Assembly (NCBI RefSeq): GCF_006717045.1
Contig: NZ_VFPH01000001.1
Location: forward strand, 434,001-498,000
Origin: Pseudonocardia cypriaca
Lineage (GTDB): Bacteria > Actinomycetota > Actinomycetes > Mycobacteriales > Pseudonocardiaceae
Direction: 5' to 3'
Length of the DNA: 64,000 nt
In this document: in pieces, positions 43,044 to 51,108 of the stretch
Numbering within the stretch: the first letter of the stretch is position 1
How the letters are laid out: every line of letters begins with the position of its first letter
Notes under the pieces: generated by a model
Told to the model about the DNA's origin: nothing
Seen by the model: only the letters and a program-made list of their open reading frames with translations
Database searches by the model: none
Translations under genes and position numbers: made by a program

Positions 43044-44093
43044 TCAGCAGAAATAGCGGTAGAGGAGCGCGCCCGCCCGCGCGGTGACCTCGTCGGGCAC
43101 CGACGGGTCGGTGAGCAGGCGGGTGAGCTCACCCAGCTCCCGCCCGAACTCCTCCTGCTCGGGCGCCTGCAGCCAGGTGCCCGAGCGCAATGTGACGATG
43201 CGGCGCTCGTCGCTCGCCCACTTCCTCTTGAACCCGACGAGGCCGGGTTGGTCGAGGTCGGACAAGCCCCAGTCGACGAGCCGCATGCCGCGTTCGACGC
43301 CGCGCTGGATCCCCGTCCAGTAGACGGCGTCGTTCGGGCGTGCCCGCAGGTGCTCCGGTACCGAGGCACCGAACTTGTAGTAGATGACGTCGTCCCACTC
43401 GAGGAACATCGCGCCGGCGATCACCTCGCCGTCGAGCGAGGCGAGCAGGGTGAGGCAGCGTCCACCGGCGTGGAACTCGTGCCAGATGTTCTCGAAGAAC
43501 TCGCGCGGCTGCGCGAGCAGGCGGTACTTGTGCTTGCGCAGCCCGACGTGCAGGCCGTGGAAGGTGCGCACCGCGTCGAGGTCCTCGCGGACGTCCACGC
43601 GTACCCCGGCCCGCCCGGCCGCCGCGATGTTGCGGCGCGACGTGCCGGAGATCCGCCGGTGCAGCTCGTCGACCCCGCCGTCGAGCGGGGTGCCGTGCCA
43701 CGCCGCCGCACCGACGGCGCGCAGCCGCGGGTCGGCGAGCGCCGCCGAGTCGTCGAGGCAGCGCAGCGTGAGCTGGTCGTCGCCGGTCTTCGCCGCGTCC
43801 AGCAGCGCGGTCCAGACCGGGGGATCCGCCACGAGCGGGTCGGCCCGGTCGGAGAAGGGCAGGCTCGACAGCCGCCTGCCCCGCACGTCCTGCACGGTGA
43901 CCCAGGCGAACCCCCCGACCGGCTCACCCGCGGGGTCGAGCGCGATCCGCGCCTCCGGGGTGAAGCCGTAGGAGCGGCACACCGCGTTGATCCACGGCGG
44001 CGAGGTGAACAGGCTCGCGCCCGGACCCGCGGCGAGCCGGCGCCACCGCGGATCGGTGACGGGATCGGCCGCGACCACGGTCAGAACGGTCAT
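43044..44093 (-). CDS. FemAB/BcsL-like GNAT acyltransferase (Acetyltransf_6)
   Basis: This 349-aa protein belongs to the CelD/BcsL-FemAB GNAT type. Residues 20-130 form a first lobe (SLFTSPPWINAV). Residues 150-330 hold the catalytic lobe with SRRNIAAAGRAGVRVDV, LHVGLRKHKYRLLAQPREFFENI, EVIAGAMFLEWDDVIYYKFGAS and YWTGIQRGVERG, a pattern seen in cell-surface N-acyltransferases. No separate WbpD-like hexapeptide acetyltransferase is present, so this gene is the best candidate for acylating the 3-amino group made by the WbpB/WbpE-like pair. That link is inference. The ATG at 44093 overlaps the upstream stop by 4 nt. Confidence 0.75.
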   Translation of the reverse strand: MTVLTVVAADPVTDPRWRRLAAGPGASLFTSPPWINAVCRSYGFTPEARIALDPAGEPVGGFAWVTVQDVRGRRLSSLPFSDRADPLVADPPVWTALLDAAKTGDDQLTLRCLDDSAALADPRLRAVGAAAWHGTPLDGGVDELHRRISGTSRRNIAAAGRAGVRVDVREDLDAVRTFHGLHVGLRKHKYRLLAQPREFFENIWHEFHAGGRCLTLLASLDGEVIAGAMFLEWDDVIYYKFGASVPEHLRARPNDAVYWTGIQRGVERGMRLVDWGLSDLDQPGLVGFKRKWASDERRIVTLRSGTWLQAPEQEEFGRELGELTRLLTDPSVPDEVTARAGALLYRYFC

Positions 44094-45064
44094 GGTCTCA
44101 GCTCGAACGGCGGCACCTCGGACGCCCTCCGCACCGCCGTGGACAGGGTGGCCACCAGGTCGTCCACCGTGATGTCGGCGGGTGCGCGGTGCACGGCGAG
44201 CCCGCGCGCGGCCAGCTCGTCGGCGAGCTCCCGCTGGTGGTCGTCGGCCGCCTCGCCGAACTCGGCCTCCCGGCTCGCCATCACCGCGAACCGGCCTGCG
44301 CCGAGGTTGGCGAGCGCCGAACCGGTGCCGGCGTGGCTGACCACGATGTCCGCTTCCGCGAGCGCGCCCATGAGGTCGGCGGCGGGCAGGAACGGGGTGG
44401 CCGTGATCGGGAGGTCGTCGACCGGCGTGCAGCCCGTCTGCCACAGGACGTCGATCGGCCGGCCCAGTGCCTGTGCGAGGGGGCCGTCGGCGGCCAGCAG
44501 CTTGGCCAGCGGCAGCACGAGCCTGCGGAACGGGAACTCGGCCGCCGTGCCGACCGTGACGACCACCTTCACGCGCTCGCCCAGCTCGCGCTCGGCCGGC
44601 ACCGCCTCGTACGCGTCGAACCCGTTGCCGCCGTAGCGCCAGGGCCCGCCGCTCCACCTGCGGGACTGGGTGTAGGTGCGCACCCGGGGCACCCAGCGCA
44701 GGATGCGCCCGGTGAGCGAGGGCCCGCCGACCCGCGCCGCGCTCTCGATGTAGTGGCACTCCACGCCGCGCGCGGCGAGGTAGGGCAGGTAGCCCAGCGC
44801 GATGCCCGACCCGGTGGAGACGGCGCGGGTGGGGCGCCGCTCCCGGTACAGCCGGTGGGCGTGCCGCATGCACCGCAGCACGCCCGGCACGTCCTTCTGC
44901 CCGACGTAGGGGACGTACTCCACGTCGCGGCCCTGCAGGAGCGAGGTGCTCTGCTCGTTGGCGTGCGTGACCCAGACCGCGTCCGGGTCGGGCGGGATGC
45001 GCTCGGCCAGGCCGTGCAGCTGTGTGAGGTGACCGCCCGTCGTCGCGACGAGGACCGTGGTCAC
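44090..45064 (-). CDS. Alg14/Alg13-like (GT28-type) glycosyltransferase, fused
   Basis: In this 324-aa protein the N-terminal part has TTVLVATTGGHLTQLHGL, the Alg14-like GGHL motif near residue 10. The C-terminal part has VVVTVGTAAEFPFRRL and VVSHAGTGSALANLGAGRFAV, the Alg13/GT28 donor site. In eukaryotes and many bacteria these are two polypeptides that work together; here they are joined. The likely job is adding the second sugar to the undecaprenyl-linked first sugar. The GTG overlaps the preceding stop, and its own stop overlaps the FemAB-like start. Confidence 0.8.
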   Translation of the reverse strand: MTTVLVATTGGHLTQLHGLAERIPPDPDAVWVTHANEQSTSLLQGRDVEYVPYVGQKDVPGVLRCMRHAHRLYRERRPTRAVSTGSGIALGYLPYLAARGVECHYIESAARVGGPSLTGRILRWVPRVRTYTQSRRWSGGPWRYGGNGFDAYEAVPAERELGERVKVVVTVGTAAEFPFRRLVLPLAKLLAADGPLAQALGRPIDVLWQTGCTPVDDLPITATPFLPAADLMGALAEADIVVSHAGTGSALANLGAGRFAVMASREAEFGEAADDHQRELADELAARGLAVHRAPADITVDDLVATLSTAVRRASEVPPFELRP

Positions 45065-46503
45065 CGCGCCCCGCCCCCGCCCAGCAGGCTCGGCACCGTG
45101 CGAACGAGGATCTCCAGGTCGCGCGCGAGGGTGCGCTGCTCCACGTACCGGACGTCGAGGCGCAGCATGTCGAGCGTGCCGAGGGCGCTCCGCCCGCTGA
45201 CCTGCCACAGCCCGGTGAGACCCGGCGGCACGTCGAACCGCGCCTGGTACTCGGCCGGGAACATCTCGGCCTCCCACTCGAGGCAGGGCCGCGGCCCCAC
45301 GAGCGTCATGTCGCCCCGCAGCACGTTGATCAGCTGCGGTAGCTCGTCGAGGCTCGTGCGGCGCAGCAACCGGCCTACGCGGGTGACGCGCGGGTCGCGG
45401 TGGAGCTTCGAGCTGCCGTCGACGACCGTGTCCTCGCCCCGCAGCTCACGCGCGATGAGCTCGCGCAGAGCGCGGTCGTCGCCGCCCGGGGCCATCGTGC
45501 GGAACTTCAGCATCTCGAACGGGCGGCGGCGCATCCCCACGCGCTGCTGCCGGAACAGGGCGGGCCCGCCGTCCTCGAGCCGGATGGCGGCGGCTATGAG
45601 CAGCATCGGGATCGCCAGCGCCACGAGCGCCGCGCCGGAGACCACGATGTCGGTGAGCCGGCGCACGGCCGCGGCGAACCGCCCGGAAGTCGCCTTCCGC
45701 AGCCGCGCCCCCAGCCCGCGGACCGCGTGCCGCAGCCGCCAGGCCCGCCCGCCGACCCGGGAGATCACCCGGTAGGCCGTGGACAGCTTGAACCGGAACC
45801 GCAGCATCGAGTCGCCGCTACGCACGAACACCCGGTCGACCGCGAACCGGCCCTGCTCACGCGCCACCGCGAAGGCCACGTCGTAGCCCGCGCCGGCGAC
45901 GGCGGCCCGGGCGGCGGGGTCGTGCGTGCCGTACGGGTAAGCGAACGCGCGGGCCCGCACGCCGGTGGTGGCCTCGAGCTGGTCGCGCGCGTCGGTGACG
46001 TGCACGCGCAGCGTGGCGTCGTCCATGCCGACCATGCGGGTGTGGTCGGCGCTGTGGACGCCCAGCTCCATGCCGAGATCGGGCAGCCCCTTCAGCTCCT
46101 CGGCAGGGGCGAGCCGCTCGCCCGAGTAGGCGGCGGTCCACTCCGCCCGGCCGCCCATGCGGTCGGGGCAGACGAACAGCACCGACGGGACGCCGGCCGC
46201 CTGCAGCGCAGGCGCCGCGACGTGCACCGCGGACTCGTGCCCGTCGTCGATCGTCACCAGGTAGGAGCGGCGCGGGGTCGGGGCTCCGTCCAGCGCCGCC
46301 AGGTACTCGTCGAGCGTGAGCGCCCGCCACCCGCTGCGCTGCAGGTAGCGCAGCTGGGCGGCGAACGCCTCCTCGCTGACGAACAGCTGCTCCGGGTCGG
46401 CGTGGGACGCGTCCCCGAAGTAGTGGTACATCAGCACACGGGGGGACCGCAGCGAGGGCACGCGGCGTGCGCCCTCGGTTCGGGACCCATCAGATCGGGA
46501 CAT
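45061..46503 (-). CDS. NodB deacetylase - initiating sugar-phosphate transferase fusion
   Basis: This 480-aa protein has two domains. Residues 25-240 are a CE4/NodB deacetylase: YLVTIDDGHESAV (motif 1 as TIDDG), GVHSADHTRM (HxxxH) and AYPYGTHDPAA (motif 3). Residues 280-480 are a bacterial sugar-transferase domain: RRLTDIVVSGAALVALAIP, GPALFRQQRVGMRRRPF, KFRTM, LRRTSLDELPQLINVLRGDM and GPRP, then FDVPPGLTGLWQVSGRS. This is the same catalytic domain as in the WbaP-type protein at 22685, but here its N-terminal membrane part is replaced by the deacetylase. The ATG at 46503 lies 14 nt inside the upstream aminotransferase gene. It probably loads a sugar-1-P onto undecaprenyl phosphate and deacetylates a sugar of the pathway. 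Confidence 0.88.
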   Translation of the reverse strand: MSRSDGSRTEGARRVPSLRSPRVLMYHYFGDASHADPEQLFVSEEAFAAQLRYLQRSGWRALTLDEYLAALDGAPTPRRSYLVTIDDGHESAVHVAAPALQAAGVPSVLFVCPDRMGGRAEWTAAYSGERLAPAEELKGLPDLGMELGVHSADHTRMVGMDDATLRVHVTDARDQLEATTGVRARAFAYPYGTHDPAARAAVAGAGYDVAFAVAREQGRFAVDRVFVRSGDSMLRFRFKLSTAYRVISRVGGRAWRLRHAVRGLGARLRKATSGRFAAAVRRLTDIVVSGAALVALAIPMLLIAAAIRLEDGGPALFRQQRVGMRRRPFEMLKFRTMAPGGDDRALRELIARELRGEDTVVDGSSKLHRDPRVTRVGRLLRRTSLDELPQLINVLRGDMTLVGPRPCLEWEAEMFPAEYQARFDVPPGLTGLWQVSGRSALGTLDMLRLDVRYVEQRTLARDLEILVRTVPSLLGGGGAR

Positions 46504-47599
46504 CGTGCAGGACCTCGCAGACCAGGTCGATCTGCTCCGGCGCCATCCCGGGGAACAGCGGGAGCGAAAGGATCCGCTCGGCCGCCGCATCCACCACCGG
46601 CAGCGGCCCGTCGGCGTACTCCGCGAACGGGGGCTGGCGGTGGCAGGGCACCGGGTAGTGCAAACCCCACCCGATGCCTGCGGCGTCGAGCGCCGACGTG
46701 ACGGTGGGCCGGTCCGGCACCTGGACCACCGCGAGGTGGTAGACCGGCTGGGCAGCCGGGTCCACCGCCACCGGGACGCACCACGATGGCAGGCCGCGCC
46801 GGTAACGCTCGACCAGCGCGGCGCGGTTCTCGTTCATCCGGTCCAGCCGGGCGAGCTTGACCCGCAGCGCCGCCGCCTGGAGCGTGTCCAGGCGGCTGTT
46901 GCGCCCGGAGATCTCGTGGACGAACCGGTCGGTGGCGGAGCGGCCGTGGTCGGCGAGCTGCCGGATCCGGTCGATCAGCTGCGCGTCGTCGGAGACCACC
47001 GCGCCGCCGTCGCCGAGTGCACCGAGGTTCTTGCCCGGGTAGAAGCTGAACGCCGCTGCCGTGCCCCAGCCGCCGGGACGGCGGTCCTGGTACCGGGCGC
47101 CGTGGGCCTGCGCGGCGTCCTCGATGACCGCGACCCCGTGCTGGGCGGCGAGCTTGCCCAGCGCGTCGACGTCGGCCATCTGCCCGTACAGGTGGACGGC
47201 CATGATCGCCGCCGTGTGCGAGGTGATTGCGGCGGCCACGGCGTCCGGGTCGACGAGCAGGGTGTCGGGACGCACGTCGACGAACCGGGGGCGCGCGCCC
47301 ACCGTGCACACCGCCTCGACGGTGGCGACGAACGTGTTCGCGGGCACGATCACCTCGTCGCCGGGACCGATCTCCAGCGCGGCGAGGATCAGCTCGAGCG
47401 CGTCGGTGCCGTTGGCCACCCCGACGCAGTGTGCCGCCTCGCAGTGGGCCGCGAACTCCGCCTCGAAGGCCGCGACCTCGGGGCCGTTGATGAACCGGCC
47501 GTGCGCGAGCACCTCTTTCCACGCGACGTCGAGGTCGTCGCGGAGGTCGAGGTGCACCGCGGCCAGGTCCAGGAACGGAACGGGCGTGGCGCCGCTCAC
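46490..47599 (-). CDS. DegT/DnrJ/EryC1-type sugar aminotransferase (WbpE-like)
   Basis: This 369-aa PLP enzyme has VPFLDLAAVHLDLRDDLD, GVANGTDALELILAAL, VIEDAAQAHGARYQDRRPG, AFSFYPGKNLGALGDGGAV (PLP Lys) and GRNSRLDTLQAAALRVKL. It is a typical nucleotide-sugar aminotransferase. With the WbpB-like oxidase next to it and the WbpA-like dehydrogenase in the operon, the likely reaction is transamination of a 3-keto-UDP-GlcNAcA from glutamate. The GTG at 47599 overlaps the upstream stop in a GTGA, so oxidase and aminotransferase are co-translated. Confidence 0.88.
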   Translation of the reverse strand: MSGATPVPFLDLAAVHLDLRDDLDVAWKEVLAHGRFINGPEVAAFEAEFAAHCEAAHCVGVANGTDALELILAALEIGPGDEVIVPANTFVATVEAVCTVGARPRFVDVRPDTLLVDPDAVAAAITSHTAAIMAVHLYGQMADVDALGKLAAQHGVAVIEDAAQAHGARYQDRRPGGWGTAAAFSFYPGKNLGALGDGGAVVSDDAQLIDRIRQLADHGRSATDRFVHEISGRNSRLDTLQAAALRVKLARLDRMNENRAALVERYRRGLPSWCVPVAVDPAAQPVYHLAVVQVPDRPTVTSALDAAGIGWGLHYPVPCHRQPPFAEYADGPLPVVDAAAERILSLPLFPGMAPEQIDLVCEVLHDVPI

Positions 47600-48654
47600 G
47601 ACACGGCTCGCACGCCGGGCACGATCTGCGACGGCTTCAGCACCGGGGCGGTGCGCCCGGTGACCAGCGCGGCGTCGGTGGCCGCCAGCACGCGCACGAT
47701 GTCGAGGCCGCGCTCGCCAGGGGTCTCCGACGCGACGCCGGTGCGGACCGAGTCGACGAACGCCCGGTCCTGGGCCATCAGCGGCTCGTGGAACGGAACG
47801 AACGGCGAGACGATGTCGCCGGTGCGGTAGCTGACCGGCCGCTCGTGGGCACTGTGCGGGTCGTCGATGCTCGACGGGTCGACCCCGATGTCGTAGATGC
47901 GGATCCGCTCGTTGTCGGACATGTCGTCGTAGACGGCCATCTTCCGCTCGCCGACGACGGTCGTGCGGCGCACCTTGTTCGGGTTCAGCCAGCTGACGTG
48001 CACGAACGCGCGCGTCTGCGGGAAGTCGAGCCGCAGGTACGCGACGTCCTCCCGCCACGGCGTGACGTTGCGGTCGCCCCACACCGACGCCGCGACCGGC
48101 AGCTCGTCCAGCAGGAACGATGCGATCGAGATGTCGTGCGGCGCGAGGTCCCAGATCACGTTCACGTCGCGCTGGTAACGGCCGAGGCTCAGCCTGGCCG
48201 AGTCGATGTAGAGAACGCGCCCGAGCGTGCCGGAACGGATGATGTCCCGCAGCTGGCGGACCGCGGCGTTGTACTCGAACGTGTGCCCGACCATCAGCTG
48301 CACGCCCTGCACGGCCGCGGCGAGCACCATGGCCTCGGCGTCCGCCACGGACGTGGCCATCGGCTTCTCGACGAGCACGTGCTTGCCCGCGTTGATCGCC
48401 TGCAGCGCGATGTCGGCGTGCCCCGCGGGCGGCGTGGCCACCAGCACGGCGTCGACGTCGTCGAGCACGTCCGCCAGCGACGTGGCCGTCCTCTCGACAG
48501 ACGGGTAGTAGGCGACCGCCTCCTCGAGCCGCTCGGCGTGCTCGTCCACGACCACGACGTCCACGTCAGGCATCGTGCTCAGCACGCGGACGTGCTTGCT
48601 CCCCCAGTAGCCGTATCCGACGACGGCAACCCTTGTTTCAACTCGCTTCGCCAC
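47596..48654 (-). CDS. Gfo/Idh/MocA oxidoreductase (WbpB-like)
   Basis: This 352-aa NAD(P)-dependent enzyme has VAVVGYGYWGSKHVRVL (Rossmann), VLVEKPMATSVADAEAM (EKP motif), LMVGHTFEYNAAVRQL, WDLAPHDISIASFLL. These are the usual Gfo/Idh/MocA motifs, with the WbpB/WlbA-like pattern for 3-dehydrogenation of UDP-GlcNAcA. It is the first gene of the eight-gene minus-strand operon. A GGGGGACCG site precedes the GTG at 48654, which supports this start. It is coupled by GTGA overlap to the aminotransferase. Confidence 0.87.
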   Translation of the reverse strand: MAKRVETRVAVVGYGYWGSKHVRVLSTMPDVDVVVVDEHAERLEEAVAYYPSVERTATSLADVLDDVDAVLVATPPAGHADIALQAINAGKHVLVEKPMATSVADAEAMVLAAAVQGVQLMVGHTFEYNAAVRQLRDIIRSGTLGRVLYIDSARLSLGRYQRDVNVIWDLAPHDISIASFLLDELPVAASVWGDRNVTPWREDVAYLRLDFPQTRAFVHVSWLNPNKVRRTTVVGERKMAVYDDMSDNERIRIYDIGVDPSSIDDPHSAHERPVSYRTGDIVSPFVPFHEPLMAQDRAFVDSVRTGVASETPGERGLDIVRVLAATDAALVTGRTAPVLKPSQIVPGVRAVS

Positions 48655-49011
48655 CGGTCCCCCAGACCCTGCGATGCTTTCCCCCTGACCGACGCCGGCG
48701 CGGAATGAGGCGCCGCCGTCCGGCGACAGGTCCGCATCCGCGGATCCCGGACGATGTTCGCGCCCCGTGTTCCAGACTGCTCACGAACCTCGCCGACGAG
48801 ATCATGGATCCCGTACCCGCCGCCTGTTCTGGCTATCAGGAGAATAGGTGGGGGTGTTACAGGGTTTTCTCAGGTCGGCGTTCGGGTGACCCTATAGGCC
48901 ACGCTCGGCGGAGGGTGTTACCCCGGACGGCCTAGACCGGGCCCGGGTTGCCCCTCCCGGGGAGCGCCCTGCGGCGAACGGTCGGCGGGGCGTCGACTAT
49001 CGTCTGCGCAC
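48655..49011. promoter_or_regulatory. Divergent regulatory region with two GTAACACCC repeats
   Basis: This 357-bp stretch separates the polysaccharide operon from ctaJ. GGGTGTTAC stands at 48852-48860 and 48913-48921 (GTAACACCC in the operon direction), 61 bp apart in the same orientation. AGAATA at 48841-48846 reads TATTCT on the minus strand and is a -10 candidate for the operon. On the plus side TATCGT at 48998-49003 lies 8 bp before the GTG at 49012. The segment 48945-48985 is GC-rich, with a GCCCGGGTT stretch. No gene is seen. Confidence 0.5.
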
Positions 49012-49299
49012 GTGAGCGTGTGGGAGACGATCCTCTACTTCGCGGTGCCCTCGGTGGCGTTGTACCTGGGTATCGCGTTGCTGGTGGTCGCACCGCGGAT
49101 GGCGCGCAGGCCCCGGTACCGCGTGGGACAGCCGTGGCCGCACGACCCGATGTGGTGGACGGCCAACCCGCAGGGCGCGCACCTGCCCGCGGTCGACCAG
49201 TCAGGCGACCACTCGGGCGACCACACCGCCGACCGTGCCCACGCCCTCGTGGGTGCCCGCGCCGGCGCAGAGCGAGGAGGTGCCCGTGGCAGCTGGTGA
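49012..49299 (+). CDS. ctaJ: Small membrane protein, CtaJ-like
   Basis: This 95-aa protein has one N-terminal membrane helix (TILYFAVPSVALYLGIALLVV) followed by RYRVGQPWPHDPMWWTANP, a motif I recognise from the actinobacterial CtaJ subunit linked to the cytochrome bcc-aa3 supercomplex. The tail is hydrophilic and His/Asp-rich. It is followed, with a 14-nt overlap, by the DUF5130 gene that commonly accompanies it. TATCGT 8 bp before the GTG suggests a leaderless transcript. The functional role is taken from the family, not shown here. Confidence 0.65.
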   Translation: MSVWETILYFAVPSVALYLGIALLVVAPRMARRPRYRVGQPWPHDPMWWTANPQGAHLPAVDQSGDHSGDHTADRAHALVGARAGAERGGARGSW

Positions 49300-49813
49300 G
49301 GGACACCCGGGCAGCACCACCGACCACGGTGGCACCGGCACGGCCGTCGTCCGCTCGGACAGCGAGGACCTGCCGGTCGGCTCGGTCGTCACCGCGTCCG
49401 GCCGGATCTCGCGCGCGGAGGAGTACAAGGAGCCGTCGCGCGCCGACCAGCCGTTCACCCCGGTCCAGATGACCCGGCTCGACGAGGCGCTCACGCTCGC
49501 CAGCCGGGAGACCGGCCTGCGGTTCAGCGTGTACCTCGGAGACCTCGGCCCCGAGCCGTCGGCCCGCGTGGCCGAGCTGCACGACCAGATCGAGGGGTCC
49601 AGCGAGGCCGTGCTCGTCGCGGTGAGCCCCGGGCAGCGGTTCGTCGAGGTGCTCAGCGGAGCCGAGGCGCGCACCCGGCTGCCCGACCGCGGCGCCAAGC
49701 TGGCCGTCATGAGCATGGTCGCCTCGTTCAAGGAGGGCGACCTGCTCGGAGGCCTGCTCAGCGGTCTTCGCATGCTGGCCGACCAGGCCGGCGGCCGTCG
49801 CCGCACGCGCTGA
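49286..49813 (+). CDS. DUF5130/TPM-like protein
   Basis: In this 175-aa protein residues 20-160 read as a TPM-like fold: PVGSVVTASGRISRAEE, TPVQMTRLDEALTLASRETGLRFSVYLG, VAVSPGQRFVEVLSG. This pattern belongs to DUF5130, found next to CtaJ. There is no clear signal peptide. Function is unknown. I chose the GTG at 49286 because AGCGAGGAGG ends five bases upstream. A GTG at 49280 would add two residues but lies inside the ribosome site. Confidence 0.68.
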   Translation: MAAGEGHPGSTTDHGGTGTAVVRSDSEDLPVGSVVTASGRISRAEEYKEPSRADQPFTPVQMTRLDEALTLASRETGLRFSVYLGDLGPEPSARVAELHDQIEGSSEAVLVAVSPGQRFVEVLSGAEARTRLPDRGAKLAVMSMVASFKEGDLLGGLLSGLRMLADQAGGRRRTR

Positions 49814-50029
49814 CGCCCCCACCGGGTCGCCCGCCGCGCGCGGGGCGCCGTCGCCCGACCGCTCATCACGGTTCGTCGCGCTCGCACGCGGAACCCGACC
49901 GGTAACCGATCGGCCGTAACCTCCGAGCTTTAACCGTAGTTGGTGATGGTCGACGCAGTGGTCCACGTCGCATACTGTTCGTCCACGGCCTCCTCCGGGA
50001 CCACGGACTGATGAAGGGCAGGGACCTAC
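49814..50029 (+). promoter_or_regulatory. Intergenic, promoter of the small Cys/His protein
   Basis: This 216-bp gap contains GCATACTGT at about 49972, a -10-like sequence, roughly 55 bp before the ATG at 50030, and GGGCAGGGAC as the ribosome site. I see no hairpin, so termination of the upstream gene is not obvious. No other gene is visible. Confidence 0.35.
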
Positions 50030-50380
50030 ATGGGTGACGCGGCTACGGGACATTCGGCCGGTGATCGACAGCGTCGCGGCCGGCGGGGCACTGGCTCGTC
50101 CGTCCTGACGCCACCCACGGGTATGCCGGTCATCCCGGACCTCGAGAGTTCCTTCCCGGTGCAGCGGCGGGAGACCCCGCCCACTCCCGTCGAGCCGCCC
50201 CAGCCGCCCGCGCAGCAGACGGTCGTCGACCCGTGCACCTGCGGCCACGGGCCCGAGGCGCACGAGCACTACCGGCCCGGCAGCGACTGCGGCGCCTGTG
50301 GTCGCAGCAGTTGCGGCGAGTACCGCCCGGCCAACAGCGCATGGCGCCGCTTCCTGCGCAGCGTGGGGCTCACCCACTGA
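50030..50380 (+). CDS. Small Cys/His-rich hypothetical protein
   Basis: In this 116-aa protein the N-terminal 65 residues are low-complexity and Pro/Arg-rich. The C-terminal part has a compact set of metal-ligand-like residues, CTCGHGPEAHEHY then SDCGACGRSSCGEY, a C-x-C-x2-H...C-x2-C pattern suggesting a zinc ribbon. I have seen similar short actinomycete proteins but cannot name one. The lipB start at 50341 lies inside the last 40 nt, so the two are probably translationally coupled. Its role is unknown. Confidence 0.65.
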   Translation: MGDAATGHSAGDRQRRGRRGTGSSVLTPPTGMPVIPDLESSFPVQRRETPPTPVEPPQPPAQQTVVDPCTCGHGPEAHEHYRPGSDCGACGRSSCGEYRPANSAWRRFLRSVGLTH

Positions 50381-51024
50381 GCCAGGTCTTCCCCGACCTC
50401 TCCCGCGTGGACCTGGGGGAGATCGAGTACGACACCGCCGTCACGGCCATGCAGGGCTGGGTGGCGGAATGCCGGTCGGGCACGGCAGGCGACCGCCTCT
50501 TCCTGCTCTCCCACCCGCCGGTCGTCACCTACGGCTCGCGGACCTCGCCCGCCGACCTCCCGGCGGCCACGTCCGGGCTGCCCGTGGTCGAGGTCGACCG
50601 CGGAGGGCAGGCCACCTACCACGGCCCCGGCCAGATCGTCGGCTACCTGGTGGCCAACGTGCGGGAGCGCGGCCCCGCCGACGTCGTCCGCTGGATGGAG
50701 CAGGGCATCATCGCCGCCCTACAGTCCCTCGGCTTCCCCGCCGTCCGACGGCAGACCGCGCCCGGCGGCCCCAGCCTCGTCGGCGTGTGGACGCCGGACG
50801 ACCGCAAGATCGCCTCGATCGGCATGCGGATCCGCGGTGGCGTCAGCAGCCACGGCTTCTCGCTGAACGTCGACCCGGACATGACGGCCTTCGACCAGTT
50901 CGTCTCCTGCGGCCTGTCCGACCCGATCACGTCGCTCCAGGTGCTGGCGGAGGAGCGGGGGGACAAGGCCCCGCCGGAGGCGGAGGTCCGCGACGCCCTC
51001 GCAAAGGCGTTGGGCGCGAGCTGA
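50341..51024 (+). CDS. lipB: Octanoyl transferase LipB
   Basis: This is a 227-aa LipB. The signature RGGQATYHGPGQIVGY is complete. Catalytic Lys in KIASIGMRI and Cys in FVSCGLSDP are both present, as in known LipB. It transfers octanoyl from acyl-carrier protein to lipoyl domains. In-frame starts are the ATG at 50341, which overlaps the small Cys/His gene by 40 nt, or a GTG at 50407 with no ribosome site. The ATG is taken here, but the first 12 residues are not typical. LipA is not in the window. A strong hairpin follows. Confidence 0.85.
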   Translation: MAPLPAQRGAHPLSQVFPDLSRVDLGEIEYDTAVTAMQGWVAECRSGTAGDRLFLLSHPPVVTYGSRTSPADLPAATSGLPVVEVDRGGQATYHGPGQIVGYLVANVRERGPADVVRWMEQGIIAALQSLGFPAVRRQTAPGGPSLVGVWTPDDRKIASIGMRIRGGVSSHGFSLNVDPDMTAFDQFVSCGLSDPITSLQVLAEERGDKAPPEAEVRDALAKALGAS

Positions 51025-51038
51025 GCACTCCCGGTTTG

Positions 51039-51089
51039 CGACGAGCGGCGCGTTGGTCGGATAGGTTCCGACCAACGCGCCGTTCGTCG
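51039..51089. terminator. 22-bp-arm hairpin between lipB and pepN
   Basis: Left arm 51039-51060 and right arm 51068-51089 are complementary over 22 bp with one mismatch, around ATAGGTT. It sits between convergent genes and should terminate both. No T-tract follows on either side. Confidence 0.75.
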
Positions 51090-51108
51090 GAACGGGCGGG
51101 GCGTGGGG

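Noticed and set aside
43421..44873. Additional minus-strand ORFs overlapping the FemAB-like and Alg14/Alg13-like genes
   Set aside because: These frames are Arg-rich shadows. The real genes are defined by motifs and 4-nt overlaps.
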